Shown: in pieces, positions 38,076-48,890 of the stretch
How the letters are laid out: the number at the start of each line of letters is the position of its first letter
Position numbering within the stretch: the stretch's first letter is position 1
Source: Fratercula arctica
Taxonomy: Eukaryota > Chordata > Aves > Charadriiformes > Alcidae
Direction of reading: 5' to 3'
Assembly (NCBI GenBank): GCA_947846985.1
Contig: CANTUZ010000012.1
Location: 25,010,135 to 25,074,134 of the forward strand
Length of the DNA: 64,000 nt
The notes under the pieces: generated by a model
What the model was told of the DNA's origin: nothing
The model's input: only the letters and a program-made list of their open reading frames with translations
Databases searched by the model: none
Made by a program: the position numbers and the translations under genes

Positions 38076-40219
38076 CAATCTGAATGTTTACATAAACCTG
38101 CAGATCTGAAATAAAACTTAAAATAAAGCTGGCATTTGTAACAGCTAAGCCCGGTAAGGGATTTTAAAAAAAAATGAAAACCAGATGAGAGAAGATGAAA
38201 GCATTTTTACCCTGCATAACCTGCACACTTCAGGAATCAAGGCTAGAGCTCAGGAATACTTTTTTGTGTTTTTGTACTTACAAGGTTCAGCCTGTTTCAA
38301 CAGAGGCTAGGTAACTAAGGAAATACTGAGGTTTTTCCATTATGGGGGGTGGGGAAGGAATAATAATAACCTGTGAAAGTAATTCCTTCTAAGATGCAAT
38401 CCACCCAGCTGCAAGCTCTACATAGCTCCTCTCCTCCTCCTACACCCCATCCTAACTGCCAGGTATCAGCCAGGCAAGATCCCATATTGAAATATGAAGT
38501 GACAGATAGAAGTAGGGAATAAGAGCATAGGAATAAGTACTGAAAGAAATGGCATACAGAAAAAAAAAGTTTATAATAAGACAGATGTTAAACATGAGTG
38601 ACCCTAAATGATAAAGTCTCTTCATTTGGCTAGAACAATGTCAAACAGATGCAGATGCACAAAGACTACTGAGTTGGAGAGCCTTATTCTCTCATCACGC
38701 ATGCTGGTGTAAGGAAGTTCTTTCGTAACATTCAAAGAATTAAACTGTGGAAAGCCAGTACAAGTGAATGGGAAAAAAAACAAATAAAAAATTTAAAAAA
38801 AGTTAAAAAAAGAAGGTTGACTGACACATTTGATTAGAATTCAGATATATTCATAATCACAGTTGCCTTCCTAAACAAAACACATTTAATCTACCATAAA
38901 GGAGAAAATTAGTTGATTCCAATAGACTATATTGGTGATTCTCTGTCCTTTAGACATATTTGTTAGAAAATACAGTTGAGTTAAATGACGTAATAAATAC
39001 CTCTACATGCAGAGCAATTAGTTGAAAGAAACAGCTAGGACAAAGTCCTTGTAATATTCCTTATTTACAAAATATATACAGGCAGCACACTTATGACCTG
39101 CAGTCTTTTGGTGCTGGTTCCCTTTTTGCAAGTACAAACAAATTTAACAAAAAAATACAACAATACATTTATAAAGATTTTTAAAACAATCAGAAATGGA
39201 TGAGAGAGTACAAGACATCTTTTACCAAAGGACAATTTATACAAACAGCAATTCCTGGAAGCCAATGAATCAGTCACATAATTTCAGTGCAGCAAGGTAA
39301 GAATGGACATAACAAAAAAGAATTCAGACCAGCTGAGCTGCAAGACCACCTTCTGCAGGAGAACTCTGCTCACAAACGCAAACAAGGTAAAATTCCTAGG
39401 TTACTATGTTTTGCCTTCTGATCCAGCCTCTAAAACCCTTCCTCCACAACACAAGAATTGCAACCCTACATATATGGTTTTTTTTTTTTTTTAATTTTAT
39501 TTATTTTAAGAATGAGGCAATTGAGTGGGAAAGCTCAGATGATTAGAAAAATGTGTTGTGGTGCTGTGGAAACCTTTAAGAATAAGCACTTTACTGTGTG
39601 ATGATCAAGTTCTGGATATGGACAGCATGCTGCTACCTAAAAAATATGTGAAAAGAAATTTAGGTCATCAAGCCTTGATGTACATTTGCCTTTTTTCCTC
39701 CTGAAAAACTATAACGGGTTCCGCATGTATGACAATTTGTAAGGAAAAAAGGCCTTCTCTCTCTCTAAGACGTTTATTGAGAAATTAAGCCTTCCTAAAA
39801 GAAAATGTAGTTTTCGTCACTCCTAAGAAAGTTTAAATCCAATTGAACCATGCCAGCAGAAGAAATTTTACTCAATTGGGCAATCTATAATTGGCAACAC
39901 TGATACATAAAACTCTTAGCCAGCTCTGTTCATATATGGGATCTTGTGTTTTGTTTTGCTATGAAATTCAGTTTTGTGAAATGGCAACATTAATCCACTT
40001 GTGCCTGGATCCCCAACCTATATGGTTAAAGCCTGAATAAGTGAAATTTCTTTTCTTTTCATAGAAAGAAGTTTGGAAAACTGCCAGCTCCTTGCACAAA
40101 GGCTGAAACAGGATGGGCAGAGAAGGGTGTTGGTGTCGGTAAGAGAAAAATGACTGAAATTGCATCATCTGTATGATTCAAATCATTGTGTGAATTTTGA
40201 TTTCCCCCCCTCCTTTCAG

Positions 40220-40291
40220 ACATTTGAGGATGCTGTCAAGTCAATGGAGTTCTGTTGTAGTGGTTGCTTCAGTGAACATTCAACGCTGTCG
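40220..40291 (+). other. possible 72-nt splice-bounded segment overlapping pre-mir-181a-1
   Basis: A pyrimidine tract (TTTCCCCCCCTCCTTTCAG) ends at an AG at 40218-40219. The next strong donor is CGGTGAGT, with its GT at 40292, inside mature miR-181a. The 72 nt between them would be a short noncoding exon of the host transcript containing the 5' flank and part of the 5p arm. This reading is an inference from the two sites alone. The sites may be fortuitous, because the donor-like motif is fixed by selection on the miRNA itself. Confidence 0.3.
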
Positions 40292-40361
40292 GTGAGTTTG
40301 GAATTAAAGTGAAAACCATCGACCGTTGATTGTACCCTCCAGCTAACCATCCTCCTCCTTA
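40252..40361 (+). ncRNA. MIR181A1: microRNA precursor mir-181a-1
   Basis: This is a primary-miRNA hairpin. The 5' arm at 40275-40297 matches the full 23-nt miR-181a-5p (seed ACAUUCA, starting AACATTCAACGCTG). The 3' arm at 40315-40336 matches miR-181a-1-3p, beginning ACCATCGACCG. That reading separates it from the a-2 paralogue, whose 3p arm begins ACCACUGACC. The arms pair across a short A-rich loop, and the stem continues outward with GGTT at 40262-40265 against AACC at 40345-40348. From memory, the loop differs from the human precursor at only about two bases. The precursor limits were set to match the 110-nt human annotation. miR-181 is a known post-transcriptional repressor in lymphocyte signalling and in neural and muscle differentiation. 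It is processed by Drosha in the nucleus and Dicer in the cytoplasm. mir-181b-1 follows 62 nt downstream on the same strand, so both probably come from one primary transcript. An AG acceptor-like sequence ends at 40219, and the mature arm itself contains a splice-donor consensus at 40291-40297. Confidence 0.98.
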
Positions 40362-40423
40362 CTTCATGCTTTCAGGCCTTAACACCGAAGATAGCAACCT
40401 AACCACCACATGATGTTTCTCCC

Positions 40424-40533
40424 CCACCCTGTCAAGCTTTACAAAAAAGGTCACAATCAACATTCATTGCTGTCGGTGGGTTTAACTATGTGGACAAGCT
40501 CACTGAACAATGAATGCAACTGTGGCCCCACAT
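40424..40533 (+). ncRNA. MIR181B1: microRNA precursor mir-181b-1
   Basis: This is the second hairpin of the cluster. The 5' arm at 40459-40481 matches miR-181b-5p (AACATTCATTGCTG then TCGGTGGGT), sharing its seed with miR-181a. The 3' arm at 40499-40519 matches miR-181b-1-3p, reading CTCACTGAACAATG. The A in GAACAA distinguishes it from the b-2 paralogue, which has GAUCAA there. The lower stem pairs GGTCACA at 40449-40455 with TGTGGCC at 40521-40527, so the core hairpin is about 40449-40527. The wider limits follow the 110-nt human precursor. The loop GTTTAACTATGTGGACAAG differs from the human one at about two positions, as I recall it. The mature 5p sequences of a-1 and b-1 start 184 nt apart, which is typical of the clustered mammalian pair. 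Expression is expected from the same + strand host transcript as mir-181a-1. Confidence 0.98.
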
Positions 40534-43133
40534 TTTACAGTTGCCATTGAGAGGAACATCAGCTCTGAAAGCAGTAGTGAGAAGCAAACACTTCTTATAG
40601 GCTACGTTTTTCTGGTAAAAAAAAAAAATAAATAGTTGGGGATATTCACTTTTTGCTTGTCTGTTTTTAAGTGTGTTTAACTTGGCTGACTAGAAAAAAA
40701 CCTCACTGCCTTTTTCTGGAATGTTGTCTTCCCAGGATTCAGTATCATTCAAACCATAAAAATTCTTATTCAGTATGTATGTGGAAATAAATAACAATAC
40801 GGGGAACTTTGTGTATATCCACTCCTAAAGACTATGAGTGTGAGAGGAAAGAATATTTAAGTCTCATTTTAACTAGGCATTGTGGAATAGTTCAAAAATT
40901 TATTCTACACTTGTCACGGCAAATACAAATGGGAGCCAGAGTTCAAAGGTATAGACAAAATATTATATCAAATAAAGGATTAATTAATTTTACATGAAAC
41001 TGTTTTTAAGCACCTAAATAAATATTATTATACAGCAAATACTATTACATTTGCCTTTTTTAGGAATCTGAAAGATGACAGAGAAATGTATATTTAGTAA
41101 TAATAATGGAACAGCAGTTAAATTGTAAAATTACTGTAAACTTTGGGCATCTATGTTACACTCAGTATTGCTGATAGTAATAAGAAAATAAAAGTTTAAA
41201 TAAAGCTCAGAAGTTTGTCCTTGTTTCCTTACAACCCTTTATTGACCTGGTTGAACACGCAGAAGGGCCAGTCTACATCTCTCACATTACAGTCATCCAA
41301 GGTAAGTTCAGCCTTTAGACTTAGCACAACTCAGATATTCTGCAGTAGGAATTGCTTCCAAAAGTTAGGCAATCACACAACATTCACGTTGTTCCTCCTC
41401 GTAATGGTGGGTCCATTAACAATACTTTAGTCTGATTATTTACAAAGTTTCCTCAGTACAACAATTGCACAACAGTTGCGCGCGGTGCTTGTTTTATCCA
41501 TGTTTCACCATGTAGCAACTGAACAGGATACAAGCATCAAGGCTATCATGGGAGGATACATCTGCAGTTGCTTCTTGAACTGTGTGTTACCAGTCTACTT
41601 AAATGATAGAAATATATTTCAGTCATGAAAAAGATCAGTCCTCAATTCTATGCAACACTGATATTTCTAGGAAAACAATAAAAATAAAAAATTAGTTCCT
41701 CAAAGAGATAACAACACTAACAAATTAAATCCTGAAATTGTTTGGACATTATTTAAGATTGATGTTTGGGAAAGTTATATTTTTTTCCTTGCAATATTTA
41801 CTAGAGAACCAGCCACAGGGTCTATTGCTCACTGGATACTGTTGTGGTCAGACAGCAGAGTGAAGTATTAAAAGGAAGGGTTGCTATGGATGTATCACTT
41901 CTCTTTAAAGATTCAAAGATATCTTTAAGTATCTTAAGTTTATTCATTTCTACAAGAATGGGAACTTGAATTACTACTAACTTACATATTGCAGATAGAT
42001 AAAGATCATATGAAAAGTAGGAGTCAAAGTTGTATATTCTATCTAGGAGAAAGTTTCAAATTAAGTTGTAACTAGTATGTTCCTGCAACAGTATGCATCA
42101 GGGTTTCTTATTAGAACCTAAAAATCAGGTCTTGTTTCTGCAACACATTTATTAGTGCTATGTATAGTCATGTTATGTATTTTTAACAGAGAAAATCCTT
42201 ATCAAAATAGAAGATCCTGAATTTGGCAACACTGGAAAGAAGCGGTGTCTTGGAGCATGAGTGGTTCCTGCATATGTATTTTTCTAGGCTAACTGGTAAT
42301 ATCTGAACAATTGGCATTGAGGGGACAGATTTCAATGCAGAAAAAAAAAGATAAAGTTATATGCTTTTCTAGGGCAGTACTTTTCCTCAAAATACATGGT
42401 TTTCCCTGATTTCTATCATAATTTTGTTTTATACACTCACTAAATATTAAATAGCAAGAATTCATACCCTACTAGAACAGGGTGCAGAAGCCTCAGCCAG
42501 CATTGACCTAGGCACAGATAATCAACCCACACCAATTACAAATATAAAACAAATATTTTCACCTGGACTGCAAGTTTTTACTGGTTTCTGAAGAACAGAC
42601 TCTGCAGCAATGGTCTCTTTTAATGCTGCCTAGTATAAAATTTATTAGTGATTTTATCATGTCTTCATAGAGACAGAAAAATACCTTCTTAGTGTACAGA
42701 TGTGTAATATTTCATACAACTTAACTAAAAGTCAGCTTCTACAGACTAGTAATTTCCAGAATGCTCATTAGCAAAATACCACCATTATTCCACACCCCAT
42801 AAGAGATGCTGGCTTATGCATGTCTTTCCTTACTCTGTAAAGCCACAGAACAATCCCATTTTGGTGACAGTAGTTGTGAAATACTGTGGAAAAGTTTAAT
42901 GGTAATTTTCATGGTTTTTTTGTTAATATGATACATATGTGCTCAGTGCAATGCCCACAGGCCGTAGAAACATTCTAGAAAATTGCTCCTCAGTGTCATT
43001 GTAAATAATTCACTCTCAGCAATATTTTTAGGTCAAGCATATCAAAGTTGCAGTAAATGTGACAGACCTTGACATAATAGGAACACTAGTTCTACAGCAG
43101 CAAAGGAGGACAAGAAGTATACTTTCCATACAT
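40534..43133. other. 3' flank of the miR-181 cluster
   Basis: AT-rich sequence between mir-181b-1 and the CR1 insertion. No gene, repeat family or further miRNA-like hairpin is recognised by eye. Confidence 0.6.
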
Positions 43134-44775
43134 GAATCACGGAATTTTTCAGAGTTGGAAGGGACCTCTAGAGATCATCTAGTCCAACTCCTCCCCTGCT
43201 AAAGCAGATTGCCTACAGCACATCACTCAGGACTGCATCCAGGTGGGTCTTGAAAGTCTCCAGAGAAGGGGACTCCACAACCACCCTGGGCAGCCTGTTC
43301 CAGTGCTCTGTCACCCTCGCCATGAAGAGGTTTTTTCTCATATTTGATTGTAACTTCCTACGTTCCAGTTTGTGCCTGTTACCCCTTGTTCTGTTACTGG
43401 GAACCACTGAAAAGAGTCTGGCTCCATCCTCCTTAAAACCACCCTTTAGATACTTGTAAACATTAATAAGGTCTCCCCTCAGCCTTCTCTTCTCCAGGCT
43501 AAAGAATCCCAGCTCTCTCAGCCTTTCCTCATAAGGGACATGCTCCAATCCCTCAGTCATCTTTGTTGCCCTATGCTGGACTCTCTCCAGTAGTTCCCTA
43601 TCTCTCTTGAACTGGGGAGCCCAGAGCTGGACACAGTATTCCAGTTGTGGCCTCACCAGTGCAGAGTAGAGGGGGAGAATGACCTCCCTTGACCTGCTGG
43701 CCACACTCTTCCCTATGCAGTCCAGAATTCCGTTGGCCTTCTTGGCAACAAGGGCACATTGCTGGCTCATGGATAATTTACTGTCTACCAAGACCCCCAG
43801 ATCTTTTTCTTCAGAGCTGCTTTCCAGCAGGTCCACCCCTAACCTATACTGGTGCCTGACATTCTTCCTCCCCAGGTGCAGGACCCTGCACTTGTCCTTG
43901 TTGAACCTCATTAGGTTCTTCTCTGCCCAGCTCTCCAGCCTGTCTATGTCATGCTGGATGGCAGCATGGTCCTCTGGGGTGTCAGCCACCCCACCCAGTT
44001 TGGTATCATCAGCGAACTTGCTGAGCATACACTCTGTCCCCTCGTCCAGGTCGTTGATGAATACATTAAACAATACTGGTCCAAGTATTGACCCCTGGGG
44101 GACACCACTGGTTACAGGCCTCCAACTCAACCCTGCTCCATTAATCACAACCCTCTGAGTCCTGTCACACAGCCAGCTCTCAATCCACCTCACTGTCCCC
44201 TCGTCTAGTCCACACTTCCTCAGTTTCCTAAGGACGATGTTGTGAGAGACAGTGTCAAAAGCCTTGCTGAAGTCAAGGTAGATGACATCTGCTGCTCTGC
44301 CCTCATCTAGCCAACCAGTTATAACATCATAGAAGGCTATGAGATTGGTCAAGCATGATTTACCTTTGGCAAATCCACATTGGCCACTTCCAATAACTTC
44401 CTGCTCTTGAACGTGCTTGGATGTGACGTCCAGAATAAGTCGCTCCATTACCTTCCCAGGGACCGAGGTGAGACTAACCTGTCTGGAGTTCCCTGTGTCC
44501 TCCTTCCTGCCCTTTTTGAAGATTGGAGTGATACTGGCCTTCCTCCAGTCCTCAGGCACCTCTCCTGTTCTCCATGACCTTTCAAAGATGATGGAGAGTG
44601 GCCAAGGAATAACATCTGCCAGCTCTCTCAGCACTCACGGGTGCGTCTCATCAGGGCCCATGGACTCATGGATGTCCAGTTTGGCCAAGTGGTCTCTAAG
44701 CTGCCGTTCCTCAGTGCACACAATACTGTGCTCGAAGACTGCAGAGGTGGTACTAAGGGCTTCTTATAAGGTTTG
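43134..44775 (-). mobile_element. CR1 non-LTR retrotransposon, 5'-truncated, young-looking
   Basis: The 3' end lies at the left edge, where the + strand reads as reverse-complement CR1 tail and 3' UTR (TTGGAAGGGACCTC, CATCTAGTCCAACTCC). The element runs rightward through the C-terminal region and reverse transcriptase, then stops within ORF2 near 44.77 kb. It lacks the endonuclease domain and ORF1, so it is a typical 5'-truncated insertion of a roughly 4.5-kb family. The exact 5' junction is unclear between about 44765 and 44800. Frame-consistent CR1-like codons continue upstream of the 473-codon frame, past one in-frame TGA at 44635-44637 and perhaps to a TAA near 44767. It lies antisense to, and about 2.6 kb downstream of, the miR-181 hairpins. 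It cannot be autonomous. Confidence 0.95.
43213..44634 (-). CDS. CR1 ORF2 fragment: reverse transcriptase and C-terminal region
   Basis: This 473-codon open frame encodes the reverse transcriptase of a CR1 LINE, which in an intact element copies its RNA onto nicked chromosomal DNA. RT motif A is at residues 119-127 (YLDFSKAFD, catalytic Asp121). Motif B is [11 protein letters not shown] at 176-186. Motif C is FADD at 207-210, so all three catalytic aspartates are present. The C-terminal part has the CR1 hallmarks LVRPQLEYC (326-334), RRLRGDLI (383-390) and EHWNRLP (443-449). The apparent start is a GTG directly after an in-frame TGA. That TGA replaces what is usually an Arg codon (CGA to TGA fits CpG decay) in the run before VLRELADV, so this is not a true start. 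The protein continues upstream as RQLRDHLAKLDIHESMGPDE. The endonuclease domain is missing. No cellular function is expected. Confidence 0.9.
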   Translation of the reverse strand: MLRELADVIPWPLSIIFERSWRTGEVPEDWRKASITPIFKKGRKEDTGNSRQVSLTSVPGKVMERLILDVTSKHVQEQEVIGSGQCGFAKGKSCLTNLIAFYDVITGWLDEGRAADVIYLDFSKAFDTVSHNIVLRKLRKCGLDEGTVRWIESWLCDRTQRVVINGAGLSWRPVTSGVPQGSILGPVLFNVFINDLDEGTECMLSKFADDTKLGGVADTPEDHAAIQHDIDRLESWAEKNLMRFNKDKCRVLHLGRKNVRHQYRLGVDLLESSSEEKDLGVLVDSKLSMSQQCALVAKKANGILDCIGKSVASRSREVILPLYSALVRPQLEYCVQLWAPQFKRDRELLERVQHRATKMTEGLEHVPYEERLRELGFFSLEKRRLRGDLINVYKYLKGGFKEDGARLFSVVPSNRTRGNRHKLERRKLQSNMRKNLFMARVTEHWNRLPRVVVESPSLETFKTHLDAVLSDVL

Positions 44776-45029
44776 GAGTTGTTGGGTTTTTTACTTAACT
44801 CTGTGTTCAGGGTTTTTTTTCTGACTTCTGACGTAAGATGGGTCAAAACATCTAATCCAACAGTTTCTGCATCAAATTTGTAACTTCTGTTGATCAAGAA
44901 CAGAAGGACACTTGGATTTACCGCTAAAACTACAAGTCAAAGAATTCCCATGATAGAAATTGTCTGTGATATTCGGGATTGTGGTAGGATGAATATGTTA
45001 GATTCGCTTTTTGGCATAGCCTAACACCA

Positions 45030-45160
45030 CCATAACAACAACTCTTGCTTTACAGATGGTGAAATGACATACAGTAGATTAAAGAGTTAAATATAGACGT
45101 AGTCTATACTTGAACTGGAAGCAGTATCTAGATGATCCTGCACTCCAACCATGTGTCCTT
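45030..45160 (-). repeat. possible MIR-like relic
   Basis: The run GCTTTACAGATGGTGAAATG, then AGATTAAAGAGTTAA, then TTGAACTGGAAGCAGTATCT and GATCCTGCACTCCAAC follows the order of inverted MIR (TTTACAGATGGGGAAACTG, GAGGTTAAGTGAC, GAACCCAGGTCTCCTGACTC). Identity is low, so this is a tentative call. Confidence 0.4.
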
Positions 45161-45243
45161 CTTTGGGGGTGGTGGTGGGGAAGATCCTGTAATCCTGACT
45201 TTTCCCTAATGGGAACACTGTGTTTCTCTTGCTGTCCAGCCCC

Positions 45244-45263
45244 TTTTTCTTTTCTTTTCTTTT
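45244..45263. repeat. (CTTTT)n microsatellite
   Basis: About four CTTTT units in a row beside further T runs. A short pentanucleotide repeat. Confidence 0.75.
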
Positions 45264-47787
45264 GATGCTTCACTTTGTTTCTTGACAGAATTACAATGAA
45301 AACCAATTTCTTTTTTTTTTAAGAACTTGCATGGTGACACTGACTTCAGCTTAATTTTTCTATCTTGCCCTTTCTTTTATTTATGTTTTTATAATTTTGT
45401 CTTTTTTTTTTTTTTTTCCCCTCCAGTCTTCCTGTGCATCCTCCTTAAGTGCGAGTGCCAGCAACACAGACCACATTCCAAACAGCCCAGCCGAGGCTAG
45501 CTGAAATAGTCTGATGTCTCCTAATTTTACAAGCAATCACTGATCCTTTTCAGCCAAAAATAGCATCTGTAATGGCACACACAGTTAACACATTTAAATT
45601 TGTCTAACATTATTCCATAGATACATAAGTGTCTGCAAGTTCTGTCCTAGTTCGAAATAAATTATTTCACCCCTGTGAAATGCAGCACTTGCAGTTTTTT
45701 GAACTTAGATTTTTTTTTTTTTTTTCAAAATATAGCTCCTCTTTCCCCCCCAGAAATCACTAAGGTTTCGAAACATAGAAACCATGGCAGCATGCAGTAG
45801 TAGTAGGAATGAACTTTGAATAAAAGCAGAAGCCTATCATGATTTAGTAAAAAGATATTTAAACTTGCCCTTGTATTCATTCCCCCTGCGTTATTTTAAA
45901 CTACAGGCTGCAAAAGGGGTAATAAAAAAAATAAATACAAAACCAGCAAGTTTTTCATGAGCTTAAAAAAACCCAACATTTCCTCTCATATGTAAATGAG
46001 GTGTATCTTCAAGGTGCGTAGACATAAGAGAATGACTAAAATATTTGCCATTTGTTACTATTAGAAGATATTGCAGATACTGTCATATAATTTAAGAAAA
46101 CAATTTCTGGAATGCAATTACAAAAGTTAACTACTGTCCAATAAGAAATGTATTAGAAGTAACAGGACAACACTATTTTACATTATTGCATCCTCATTCT
46201 TTGTTCATACAGTAAACCTAGTGGTTAACTGCCCCCTCCTGCTGTCTGCATCCAAAGGGTATTTACAAACTTAGTATATTACATTGCCATCTTAGAGACT
46301 TCACTTCATAACAATCAGTAATCACAAATTGAATACACAAATATGTCTGATACATGCATGTCAGATAAGGTTTATGTTTGTGTTTAGGAAGTATCAACCT
46401 GAGGAGGAAACAGGGCAAGTGTTCAAATCACATGGCTTCCAAATATGACTTTTATTAAAAATAAAGTAAATGATAGAATTGTTCAATTTCTACATCTGCT
46501 GCTTATGAGACTGCCTTCAGATTGTCACTACAACCAAAAATACTCTCCTCCTCCTAGGTTTGGATCTGAACTCATACCGAAAGATTTAGGGAAGGCTTCA
46601 AGTCAGAAACTCTAATCCACAGAAACCATGAATTACAACAGAAACTTTGTCTATATTTCACAGTACGTCAGAAATAAGCCCCTCTGCAGCTAACATACAC
46701 ACCCAAGATACATTCTGACCTTTCCTGACTTTGTTTTGTGAGATACAGCTGCTTCCAAGCTAGCCCTAAAAATTCTGATTATGTTTTAACAAAACCACTT
46801 TAACCTTTCTTAAGTTTGCAAATAGATCATTGTGAGACCTGATGATATAAGTTGTTGTGTTGTGGGTGGGCTTTCTTTGGTAATTATTTTCTCTATTGGA
46901 AATGTCACACTAGATATTTATGATGAAAAAAAGTCTAAAGTTGACCACATATCACAATTCTAGGATACTGGTGTTCAGAAGGTTCAGATACCAAGTCAAG
47001 CGAAGAGGCAAGATAGCTGGAAAGTAACATTCATCAGGCTGTTAAGACAGTGGAAGTTTCACTTTGCACTCAAGATAAACTACAATATACATGAATCATT
47101 TATCTAAACTGCAGTATCACCTATAGATAATGGCAAGTTATCCCAATAATCATGCTATTAAGCTAATTAACTGCATGGATCTATTATTTAGTGATTAAAC
47201 AGTTAAAATACTTTATCATAGGCATTTTGAAACACCAAAACAAAAAGAAATACAAAAATATTAATTTTAGCTAGTGAGAGCTGAGTCCAGGTGGTTGCCC
47301 CCAAAAGTCAACATCACCATCTGATGTGTAAAACATTCCTAATTATCATAAAGTACACCCCATGCTAATTACTGTGTTTGCCTCATGCCTGTGAGCCACG
47401 ATAAGCCTACAGTTCATGATGATAGATTTACATTTAAATACCATCCACTTCACTGTCTCAGTATCAATATGCCACTGGTTACTACACTGACAGACATGAT
47501 GAAATTACTGCATCCGCTATCCTGCGGACTAGGGAGGCCACAAACTACTAGAGGGATACCAAAACTAAAAGGGCTTTCAGACAGACATTCAGGATGTAAC
47601 TGTAGAAGACCACAGGAAAAAAGAGAGTACTTTAAAGACAGCAGCCAGCAGCGGCCTACAGAATGTCTTAAAGGAAACCTTTGTAGCCTCTTGAGGAAGA
47701 TCTCTGTACATCTCCAAAACAATTGTGGGACATCATTCCAGAAGTTCACATGGATTGTGGTCTGCTAACTAATGAATGCAAATTCTC

Positions 47788-47866
47788 TGCTGGTTTTAGT
47801 CAACTTACTTTTATTGATTTCAATGGACTTACGCCAATTTGTACAAGCTGAGGATTTGGAAAGCCA
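47788..47866. repeat. ancient palindromic interspersed repeat, copy 2
   Basis: The same architecture as the 36.7-kb element, more decayed: CTGCTGGTTTTAGTCAACTT, then TTATTGATTTCAATGGACTT, then CAATTTGTACAAGCTGAGG and ATTTGGAAAG. The core TTGATTTCAATGG aligns with CTGACGTCAATGG of copy 1, and the tail AGCTGAGGATTTGG with AGCTGAGAATCTGA. Two independent copies in one window support a dispersed repeat and not a chance palindrome. Confidence 0.6.
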
Positions 47867-48737
47867 ACACACAAGAGAAATGTAAAAGAAGTATAGTCCC
47901 ACACATCCTACACTAAATAAAAATGCAGTCAGAGGTAGATGTCACTCTTGGGGGAGCGGGGAAGAGAAACAAAAGAGCATGTACTTGAAAAACACATGTT
48001 CCCACCTACAGAGAGAGCATTTCTGCCCACAGACAAACTGTGGGTGGCCCTGGACACATAACACTTGGACGCCTAACTACTCCATTTGTACAGATTACTG
48101 CTTTGCAGGTACAAATAAGGAGCTTTGGAATACAACAGGCAGGAGAGTATTTTGGAGCAGAAATGTCACACCCACATTATGATAATCTGGCCTTTGCCAC
48201 CACATGACAGTCTCCTTCACTTCATGAAGCTCGAGGTATGTGGGTGGGAAAGAGCTTGCAGCATATTTGTCTGGCAATGGCTCCCACAGCACAAGTGTAT
48301 GTACTTGGAGCAATGGCAGCTTGTTTCCTCTCTCTCCGTTCACACTGTGCACTTTACATCATTTCCCATCATTTTGACACAAAGCTAGTAAACTAAGCTA
48401 TTCATTGGTTGTATTTGAGAAAAAAAAATAATTAAGTCAAAGCAAAACATTATCACATAATTTAAAATACGCTCTGTCACAATGTCCAAGAGCTTCTTCA
48501 TTTGGGGTGCCCTCTCTGGCCTAAGACTATGTATTGACTTCAGATTTTTATCAGCCTTTACAAGAGATGATTTACATGCTGCAAAATCTTAGACGTTGCA
48601 GGTACGCATACAAATGCTTGTAGCTACTGACTGGAAGTGCCTTTTGGAACCAGATGACATGTATCAAAAGTAAGATAACTAAACCACAGGTCTGTTCAAT
48701 ATGAATATCACAAACTGACTGTTAAGGGTCAATTCTG

Positions 48738-48890
48738 AAAAAAAGCCAACAAACAAACAAAAAACCCAAAACAAACAAAAAACAAACAAACAAAACAAAA
48801 AAAAAAAACACAGAAAAAAACACCAACAAACACACCAAAACCCACAAAACTAAAAAACCCCAACACAACAACAAAACCCCATCAAACAAC
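48738..48890. repeat. A/C-only low-complexity tract
   Basis: About 150 bp of A runs interrupted nearly always by C (CAAACAAACAAAAAACCC, CACCAACAAACACACC). It is the longest tract of this class here. The minus-strand frame across it is an artefact. Confidence 0.9.

Larger units (their letters stand above)
33821..40219. other. 5' flank of the miR-181 cluster, probable host-transcript intron
   Basis: AT-rich, with the palindromic repeat at 36.7 kb, the 39-nt hairpin at 37.5 kb and the A/C tract at 38.0 kb. No credible coding frame is present. A promoter for the primary transcript cannot be located: there is no CpG island and no convincing core-promoter cluster near the miRNAs. Confidence 0.6.

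Noticed and set aside
40241..40262. TCAATGGAGTT just upstream of mir-181a-1 as a third palindromic-repeat copy
   Set aside because: Only the core dozen bases match; arms and tail are absent.
43679..44158. 159-codon + frame (and neighbours at 44380-44824)
   Set aside because: Antisense shadow of the CR1 reverse transcriptase on the minus strand.
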